From Rhodothermia bacterium (GTDB taxonomy: Bacteria; Bacteroidota; Rhodothermia; Rhodothermales; JABDKH01), in the NCBI GenBank assembly GCA_030431165.1, contig JAUIJQ010000129.1, forward strand, positions 1 to 7,838: DNA of 7,838 bases. The letters are read 5' to 3'. Both the position numbers and the translations under genes were made by a program. This document shows, one piece after another, positions 1 through 4,508 of the stretch. Each line of letters starts with the position of its first letter. Positions within the stretch are counted from its first letter, which is position 1. Under the pieces are notes generated by a model. It saw only the letters and a program-made list of their open reading frames with translations, had not been told where the DNA came from and ran no database searches.

Positions 1-919
1 CGTCCTCGACCGTGACGACACCTGCCGTTCCGCCATACTCCCCCAACACCAGGGCAAGGTGTTCGCGGCGGGCCAACAATCGGTCGAACAGTCTCGGCAG
101 TGGGAGCCGAAGAGGCACAGTCAATATGTCCCTGCGCAACTCCGCAAGTCGCATTTCGTGCTGGTCTGCGGCAACGGCTTCCAGAACGTCGTCTTTCAGG
201 ACATATCCTGTAATGTGATCGCGGTCGTTCGTATAGACGGGCAGACGGGAGAACTGCACGCGCGCATCGCGTACGGTGTCAACGGTGTCGTTCTCGTTAA
301 AGGCGACCATCACGGTTCGCGGCGTCATGACATCGGCTGCAGTCAGTCCGTCAAACTGCAGCAGGTTCTTGAGTCGGCCGATTTCGTGATCGGAGAAAAC
401 GCCGGCGGCGGCTCCGATATCAGCCAGGGCGACAAGCTCCTCGCGGCTTACCGGCTTTTCGCGGTGGCCCCGGGCGATGAGGCGCGTGAGCCATTGCGAA
501 AGAATTACCAGCGGGTACACGAGGATGATGAGGGGACGAAGCATGGTTGCCACTGGAATGGCGAGCCCACGCCAGTAAACGGCGCCGATGGTCTTTGGGA
601 TGATCTCCGACAGGACCAGAATACCCAGCGTCAGAACGCCCGAGAACACGCCGAGGTACGCATTGCCAAACACGATGGCCGCCTGCGCGCCGGCTCCGGC
701 GGCACCAACCGTGTGGGCTACCGTGTTGAGGCTCAGTATTGCCGCCAGGGGCCTGTCGATGTTTTCCTTCAGAGCCCGGAGTGAAGCGGCGGCCTCCGGA
801 TTTCGATCCTCCAGTGCGCCGATAAATGCCGGTGACACGCTCAGGATGACGGCCTCCATCACAGAACAGAGGAAGGAAACGCCGATAGCGATGAGTATAA
901 ATACGATAAGGAGCGTCAC
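1..919 (-). CDS. CNNM/DUF21-CBS membrane protein (CorC/HlyC family), 3' end outside window
   Basis: Translating the minus strand from GTG at 919 gives ~306 residues without a stop, running off the left edge. Family features seen: a hydrophobic N-terminus (residues 3-26, with SVMEAVILSVSP), the DUF21 signature LNTVAHTVGAAGAGAQ at 64-79, a third hydrophobic stretch at 87-107 leading into SEIIPKTIGAVY at 104-115, and a fourth at 119-141. A cytoplasmic CBS-pair region follows, starting at DVMTPR (196-201) and reaching EYGGTAGVVTVED at the edge. This last motif closes the second CBS domain and normally precedes the C-terminal CorC_HlyC domain, which must lie outside. Relatives are implicated in Mg2+/Co2+ efflux or membrane ion homeostasis; the substrate cannot be told here. 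GTG is preferred because an in-frame TAA lies upstream and the protein then starts directly at the first membrane segment; a TTG further upstream is possible. No Shine-Dalgarno is visible. It is divergent from the copper block, with no evidence of a shared function. The family call is secure. Confidence 0.93.
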   Translation of the reverse strand, partial: MTLLIVFILIAIGVSFLCSVMEAVILSVSPAFIGALEDRNPEAAASLRALKENIDRPLAAILSLNTVAHTVGAAGAGAQAAIVFGNAYLGVFSGVLTLGILVLSEIIPKTIGAVYWRGLAIPVATMLRPLIILVYPLVILSQWLTRLIARGHREKPVSREELVALADIGAAAGVFSDHEIGRLKNLLQFDGLTAADVMTPRTVMVAFNENDTVDTVRDARVQFSRLPVYTNDRDHITGYVLKDDVLEAVAADQHEMRLAELRRDILTVPLRLPLPRLFDRLLARREHLALVLGEYGGTAGVVTVED

Positions 920-985
920 AGGCGGAATACTGGCGTCGGGTGGTGGTCGGGAATTGCAGTTGTAGGGGCCCTGAAAGGTCGCCAA

Positions 986-1009
986 GCCGGAACCCGTTTA
1001 CAATCCGGC
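986..1009. promoter_or_regulatory. Inverted repeat in the divergent intergenic region
   Basis: GCCGGA (986-991) and TCCGGC (1004-1009) are perfect inverted repeats around a 12-base loop. The element lies between the divergent starts at 919 and 1157, so it would fall in the leader of the minus-strand gene or act as a DNA operator. No T-run follows, so it is not an intrinsic terminator. Function unknown; a 6-bp stem can arise by chance in GC-rich DNA. Confidence 0.3.
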
Positions 1010-1053
1010 AACCGTCGACCCGATACAAGTGCAACCCGATTCGATCTTCTGGG

Positions 1054-1068
1054 TAGTATATTGAATAT
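1054..1068. promoter_or_regulatory. AT-rich patch with ATATT-G-AATAT palindrome, candidate divergent promoter/operator
   Basis: In an otherwise GC-rich spacer, 1054-1068 reads TAGTATATTGAATAT and includes the palindrome ATATT-G-AATAT (1058-1068). On the plus strand TATATT (1057-1062) and on the minus strand TATACT (1060-1055) each resemble a -10 hexamer. I see no convincing -35 element and no full Bacteroidota TTTG/TAnnTTTG pair at suitable spacing. It is the best promoter candidate for the genes at 919 (minus) and 1157 (plus), but the support is only base composition, palindromy and position. Confidence 0.3.
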
Positions 1069-1084
1069 GTTCGCCTGCCCGAAC

Positions 1085-1109
1085 GCCCGGTTTGCCTGGC
1101 GCACCGGGC
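1085..1109. promoter_or_regulatory. Inverted repeat in leader of the 1157 gene
   Basis: GCCCGGT (1085-1091) and ACCGGGC (1103-1109) form a perfect 7-bp inverted repeat with an 11-base loop, ending 47 bases before the ATG at 1157. It could form an RNA hairpin in the leader of the small secreted protein or serve as an operator. No riboswitch class I can recognise fits, and no T-run follows. Confidence 0.35.
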
Positions 1110-1156
1110 ACGGCTCGACGAAGCAGCCCTCGGAATAATCCGACAGAACTGACCGC

Positions 1157-1570
1157 ATGACCTTGTCCAGATCACATCGTCGACGCCTTGCAGGCCTGCT
1201 GTGCCTGTTTGCGCTTGTTGGTGGTGCGATTGTGTCCCCGACGGCGCACTTCGCGTACATGTGGGGGAGTATGGGCGCTTTGGGTTTGCCGCACTCGGAA
1301 GCACACGGTGCTCCGGAAGGCGGCGCAGCCCATTTGGTTCGGGTTGATCAGCAGGACGCTCACGGACCGTTTGTGTCGGAAACAAGCGACGTTCATGAGC
1401 TCTGCGATTATGCGGACCTGCTCGCGTCGTCGGCACCGTTGGCCGAAACATCGTCAGACAACGTTGAACCGTTTGTTGGTTCAGCTGTCTTTTTGTCGCC
1501 CCAGGAGACTTTTGTCAGTTCGCTGACGATTGAGTCTTCGCTGGCGCGCGGCCCCCCCGTCTTGTCATAG
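1157..1570 (+). CDS. Small His-rich secreted protein of unknown function, first gene of the copper block
   Basis: This 137-residue protein has a basic N-terminus (RSHRRR) and a hydrophobic stretch (about residues 12-29), so it is probably exported or N-terminally anchored. The region after it is unusually His-rich for its size: HFAYMW, PHSEAHG, AAHLV, DAHGP and DVHELC, the last joining His to one of only two cysteines (the other lies within the hydrophobic stretch). The C-terminus ends in ARGPPVLS. An Arg-x-Pro-Pro tail is reminiscent of short DUF2946-type proteins often encoded near TonB receptors and metal genes, but I cannot confirm family membership. A metal-buffering or sensing role would fit the His content and the downstream genes; this is inference. 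The ATG at 1157 is chosen because it gives the export signal; no Shine-Dalgarno is visible. A hairpin follows the stop by 7 bases, and 196 bases separate it from mbnP, so it may be transcribed alone or attenuated. ORFs in other frames here lack signal-like starts. Confidence 0.65.
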   Translation: MTLSRSHRRRLAGLLCLFALVGGAIVSPTAHFAYMWGSMGALGLPHSEAHGAPEGGAAHLVRVDQQDAHGPFVSETSDVHELCDYADLLASSAPLAETSSDNVEPFVGSAVFLSPQETFVSSLTIESSLARGPPVLS

Positions 1571-1577
1571 CACCTCC

Positions 1578-1601
1578 GGGGCGGTCTATCTGCACCGCCC
1601 T
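1578..1601 (+). terminator. Hairpin after the small secreted gene, possible weak terminator or attenuator
   Basis: GGGGCGGT (1578-1585) pairs with ACCGCCCT (1594-1601), seven Watson-Crick pairs plus one terminal G-U, around the 8-base loop CTATCTGC. It starts 7 bases after the TAG at 1568-1570. The downstream sequence TCGTTTG is only weakly T-rich, so a classical intrinsic terminator is doubtful; a transcript-end stabiliser or partial terminator reducing read-through into mbnP is equally possible. The rest of the spacer to 1766 contains an 8-bp palindrome CAGGCCTG (1630-1637) but no promoter I can defend. Confidence 0.4.
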
Positions 1602-1766
1602 CGTTTGCCCCGCGCGCTACTGCACGCTTCAGGCCTGTCAGGTCGTGATGTGTGTACCGTCGCGTTTCTACTTGTATTCACACTGCGTACCGCGGCCACA
1701 CGGCGCACATTCGCGCCGGTGGCCTATGGCAGCGCGGCGCCCGTTACGACAATCGTACCTACTGCT

Positions 1767-2642
1767 ATGACTTCAATCTTCTCGCGCACCGGCGTTGCCG
1801 GCGTGCATCGCTCACGGCTTCTCGTCGCACTTTTTGCACTCACGCTTGGTGGGGGCGTTCTCGCCGGATGTGATAGTTCCGCAAACGGCGACAGCACCGC
1901 GATGGTCAACATCGACCTCGACGCCGTCTTTGACGGAACACCCGTATCCACCGATGCTGCAACCGTCTACACGATCGGTGGCCGCAACATTACGCTGTCA
2001 AACGCTCGGATCTATCTCTCGGAGATCACGCTACTTAAGAGTGACGGCTCTGAGGTGACGTTCCTGAATGAAAACCCGGTCACCGTGCCTGCGAAGGACC
2101 CGAGCGACAACGACGTCTCGCATACCGTAGCCGATCAGATCGTCCTCGCAAAGCATGATGCAGGCGAGGGCTTGTTTGCACTTGGCGAAGCCGAGGCGGG
2201 CAGCTACACCGGGATTCGCTACAAGGTTGGCATTGACGGGTTGAACAACCGCGTTGATGCAACCCAGGTGCCGGCGTCACACCCGCTTGCCAAGCAGACC
2301 GATACAAACAACCACTGGTCCTGGAACTCGGGTTACATCTTCCTTCGGATGGATGGCACGGTTGACACCGACGGCGACGGAACTACGGAGTCCAACTGGG
2401 AAACGCACATCGGTACAGGAAACTTCCTGAATGAGATCCAGCTCAACCACTCGTTCGATCTAAACGAGGGCGACGAAGTTGATCTGCACGTCATCATCGA
2501 CTACGCGCAGTTCATTGCGGACATCGACTTCTCGAACGCCGGGGAGCTGCTGTGCCACACGATGGACAATCTACCCGTCGCGCAGAAAGTTGACGCTCAG
2601 ATGGCGAATGCGTTTATGTTCCATGGCGTACACACGCACTAG
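1767..2642 (+). CDS. mbnP: MbnP-like copper-binding lipoprotein
   Basis: This 291-residue protein starts with a signal peptide ending in the lipobox VLAGC (Cys35), so the mature protein is lipidated. It has the MbnP-family layout: a strand segment with LSNARIYLSEITLLKSDG (Tyr83), the SYTGIRYKVGID motif followed by Asn residues, and the core NNHWSWNSGYIFLRMDG at 181-197. Next come a DTDGDG loop, Trp211 and THIG, a HSF segment, Cys263-His264, and a C-terminal HGVHTH (286-291). In characterised MbnP the partner di-heme enzyme MbnH converts a Trp to kynurenine and copper binding depends on it; this protein has only three Trps (184, 186, 211), with 184 and 186 beside His183. The ATG at 1767 is chosen because it directly precedes the signal peptide; the frame stays open to 1530, but that part overlaps the previous gene and reads as noise. 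Its last 20 bases overlap mbnH. A periplasmic copper-storage or delivery role is inferred from the family. Confidence 0.9.
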   Translation: MTSIFSRTGVAGVHRSRLLVALFALTLGGGVLAGCDSSANGDSTAMVNIDLDAVFDGTPVSTDAATVYTIGGRNITLSNARIYLSEITLLKSDGSEVTFLNENPVTVPAKDPSDNDVSHTVADQIVLAKHDAGEGLFALGEAEAGSYTGIRYKVGIDGLNNRVDATQVPASHPLAKQTDTNNHWSWNSGYIFLRMDGTVDTDGDGTTESNWETHIGTGNFLNEIQLNHSFDLNEGDEVDLHVIIDYAQFIADIDFSNAGELLCHTMDNLPVAQKVDAQMANAFMFHGVHTH

Positions 2643-3654
2643 AACTCACGTCGTCACGACGGTGGCCCTGCTTGTCGGGGCCGCCGTTGTGTCGAGTGGT
2701 TGCGAGCTTGTTGATGCTGGTGGCGACGAGCGTGCGGTAGTGCTTCAGGCACCGCCCGCGTTTCCGCCAGTGCCGGAGCCCGTCCACAACAGGACGACCG
2801 TATCGAAGGTTGTGCTCGGTGAAAGACTCTTCTTTGAGCCGAGCCTTTCGTCAGATAGTACCGTCTCGTGCGGGAGTTGCCACGATCCGGATCGGGCCTT
2901 TGCGGAGCCGCGGCCCGTCAGCGTGGGCGTGCAGGGTCGACGCGGTCTCAGGAATGCGCCATCCCTGGTAAACACGGCCTACACGCCGCTCCTTTTCTGG
3001 GACGGCGGATCGTTCTCACTTGAGAACCAGGTTGTCGCGCCACTCGAAAACCCGCTGGAGATGGATGCCGACCTTGGTGAGGTGCTCGCACGCATCAACG
3101 CCGATGCGTCATACAGGGCGCAGTTCTTCGATGCGTTTGGTGACTCGGCAACGGTAGAGACGTTTACACAGGCGATCGCCGCGTACGAGCGGACCATTCT
3201 CGGAATGGGGGCACCGTTTGATCGGTATATGGCTGGTGACGCGGATGCTATTTCGGCGAGTGCACAACGCGGGCTGTCATTGTTCAACGGTGAGGCGGGC
3301 TGCGCCAACTGCCACGCATCTTATCGCTTTACAGATGACACGTTCAGGAATAACGGCTTGTCGTTTGCTAACGCGGATTCGGGCCGCGCACGGATTACGC
3401 TGAATCCCGACGACTTTTCAAAGTTCAAAGTGCCTTCGCTGAGAAACGTGGGCATCACAGCGCCATACATGCACGATGGCCGGTTCCCTACGCTTGAGCA
3501 GGTCGTTGCACACTATGTCTCAGGTGGCACCGGAAGTCGGGGGCAAGACCCCGCTATCAAGCCACTTTCACTCGACGCATCAGAGCAGGACGACCTCGTC
3601 GCATTCTTGCGGTCACTGACCGACGATGAGATTCGGTCTGGAGTAACAAACTGA
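2623..3654 (+). CDS. mbnH: MbnH/MauG-like di-heme cytochrome c peroxidase family enzyme
   Basis: This 343-residue protein has a signal sequence ending at Cys27 (VVSSGC, a non-canonical lipobox; it may be a lipoprotein or simply exported). Two c-type heme motifs are present: CGSCH (83-87, followed by DPDRAF) and CANCH (227-231). Other family marks are FWDGG with Trp126, the ENQVVAPLENPLEM segment, KVPSLRNVGITAPYMHDGRF (Tyr282, Met283) and a C-terminal DLVAFLRSLTDDE. These define the bacterial di-heme peroxidase/MauG superfamily. Assignment to MbnH rather than ordinary cytochrome c peroxidase rests on the overlapping upstream mbnP. In that pair the enzyme uses a high-valent bis-Fe(IV)-type state to oxidise a Trp of MbnP to kynurenine. 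Which residue, Tyr282 or Met283, ligates the second heme would help separate the subfamilies and cannot be settled from sequence alone. The ATG at 2623 lies inside the end of mbnP (20-nt overlap), suggesting translational coupling; no Shine-Dalgarno is seen. Acts in the periplasm. Confidence 0.9.
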   Translation: MAYTRTRTHVVTTVALLVGAAVVSSGCELVDAGGDERAVVLQAPPAFPPVPEPVHNRTTVSKVVLGERLFFEPSLSSDSTVSCGSCHDPDRAFAEPRPVSVGVQGRRGLRNAPSLVNTAYTPLLFWDGGSFSLENQVVAPLENPLEMDADLGEVLARINADASYRAQFFDAFGDSATVETFTQAIAAYERTILGMGAPFDRYMAGDADAISASAQRGLSLFNGEAGCANCHASYRFTDDTFRNNGLSFANADSGRARITLNPDDFSKFKVPSLRNVGITAPYMHDGRFPTLEQVVAHYVSGGTGSRGQDPAIKPLSLDASEQDDLVAFLRSLTDDEIRSGVTN

Positions 3655-4500
3655 ATGGATAGGACTATGTGTTCCTGTAATCCTTTTTTCCGGAGCCTCC
3701 GCACGGTGGCGTTCGGAGTACTGATACTGGTCGCCGGTTGCGCGCCCGATATTTCGGAAACGGATTTCTACAGCCTGCATCCCGACCCCGACGAGGTTGG
3801 TCCGGGAACGCTTGTGGAGCTGGGATCCGAAACGGTCGATGGCGTTCATGTCACACTTTTTGCGCGAGAGGCGCCTCACGTCGGCGTCAACGAGCTTTAC
3901 GTGCGCGCTTCAGAAGGTGGCGTGGTCATTGACGAAGCAACGACGTCAGCAGTGGCGCGTGTCGATAGTCGCTCGGCCCCTCAGCAGAGTTCGACGGCGG
4001 CCAAGGCAGACGACGAAGATCTTCTACCCGTTCGCGTGATGTTCCTGCAGCCCAAAGCTGAGTCCGTTCAGTGGCAGGTAGAGGTACGCCTCGGTCTGGG
4101 GTCGAAGACCGTTGCCGCGGCGTTTGACGTAGCCGTCGAAGACGGACTCTGGATGCAGGAGTTGGAGCGTCCCGGTGATGACAGCCGCTACTATGTGACC
4201 TGGGTCGCACCCGTGCGTCCATCCACCGGTGATGCGCCCTTTGAGTTGGCGATCTATCGACAAACGGAAGACGATTTTGTCCCGGTTGAAGGTGCCGTTC
4301 TTGATCTCTATCCGTACATGGACATGGGTGCGGGCGAGGGGCACAGTACACCGTACGCTGCACCGGTCGCTGTTGGCGGGGGGCGGTACGTCGGCAAGGT
4401 CAACTTCATCATGTCCGGGGGGTGGGACATGACCGTATATGTGCAGTTTGGGCAAGACGAACAGCGAACCATCGTCTTCGGTGGCTTCACAGTCTACTAG
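3655..4500 (+). CDS. Lipoprotein with tandem FixH/YtkA-like domains, putative copper-binding
   Basis: This 281-residue lipoprotein has lipobox LVAGC (Cys29 from the ATG at 3655). That ATG directly follows the mbnH TGA; a second in-frame ATG at 3667 also gives a good signal peptide. Two similar halves are visible. The first (about 48-175) has PHVGVNELYVRAS, matching the start of a FixH/YtkA-type beta sandwich, followed by a WQVEVRLG strand. The second (about 185-281) has APFELAIYRQ, EGAVLDLYPYMDMGAGEGH (Met222, Met224, His230) and GGGRYVGKVNFIMSGGWDM (Met253, Met259). This is the usual pattern of a Met/His turn, then a Gly-Tyr strand, then an M-x-G-x-W strand. The Met/His cluster occurs only in the second half, so the first may be structural. 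Related domains occur in copper-handling and cytochrome-oxidase assembly contexts. Binding of copper and hand-over to or from MbnP or the receptor is inference from residues and position. Confidence 0.7.
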   Translation: MDRTMCSCNPFFRSLRTVAFGVLILVAGCAPDISETDFYSLHPDPDEVGPGTLVELGSETVDGVHVTLFAREAPHVGVNELYVRASEGGVVIDEATTSAVARVDSRSAPQQSSTAAKADDEDLLPVRVMFLQPKAESVQWQVEVRLGLGSKTVAAAFDVAVEDGLWMQELERPGDDSRYYVTWVAPVRPSTGDAPFELAIYRQTEDDFVPVEGAVLDLYPYMDMGAGEGHSTPYAAPVAVGGGRYVGKVNFIMSGGWDMTVYVQFGQDEQRTIVFGGFTVY

Positions 4501-4508
4501 GTTCTGAC

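Noticed and set aside
59..784. Plus-strand open frame of 241 codons
   Set aside because: Antisense to the CorC-like gene, with no recognisable motif or signal; explained by GC-rich codon use.
920..1156. Possible cobalamin or other known riboswitch in front of the block
   Set aside because: I looked for the cobalamin core elements and see none; two simple stems are not enough to call a riboswitch.
420..1451. Long open frame on the minus strand (343 codons) crossing the left gene and the small secreted gene
   Set aside because: Its product is Arg/Pro/His-rich low-quality sequence; the neighbouring minus-strand frame from 919 gives a clear CNNM/CBS protein, so this is a shadow.
1530..1766. Upstream extension of the mbnP frame to an ATG at 1530
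   Set aside because: It overlaps the small secreted gene and would bury the signal peptide and lipobox; the ATG at 1767 gives a normal lipoprotein.
1571..1766. Methanobactin precursor peptide gene next to mbnP/mbnH
   Set aside because: No short frame with a plausible start and a Cys-rich core is visible, and no MbnB/MbnC-like genes occur in the window.
2479..2622. Upstream extension of the mbnH frame inside mbnP
   Set aside because: Ser/Thr/Arg-rich noise antecedent to a good signal sequence; the start at 2623 fits.
2623..3654. Plain cytochrome c peroxidase rather than MbnH
   Set aside because: Not fully excluded, but the overlapping mbnP makes the MbnH assignment clearly more likely.
4422..4508. 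Extension of the receptor frame into the preceding lipoprotein gene
   Set aside because: It would place 29 unrelated residues before the signal region; the ATG at 4509 follows the previous stop by 8 nt.
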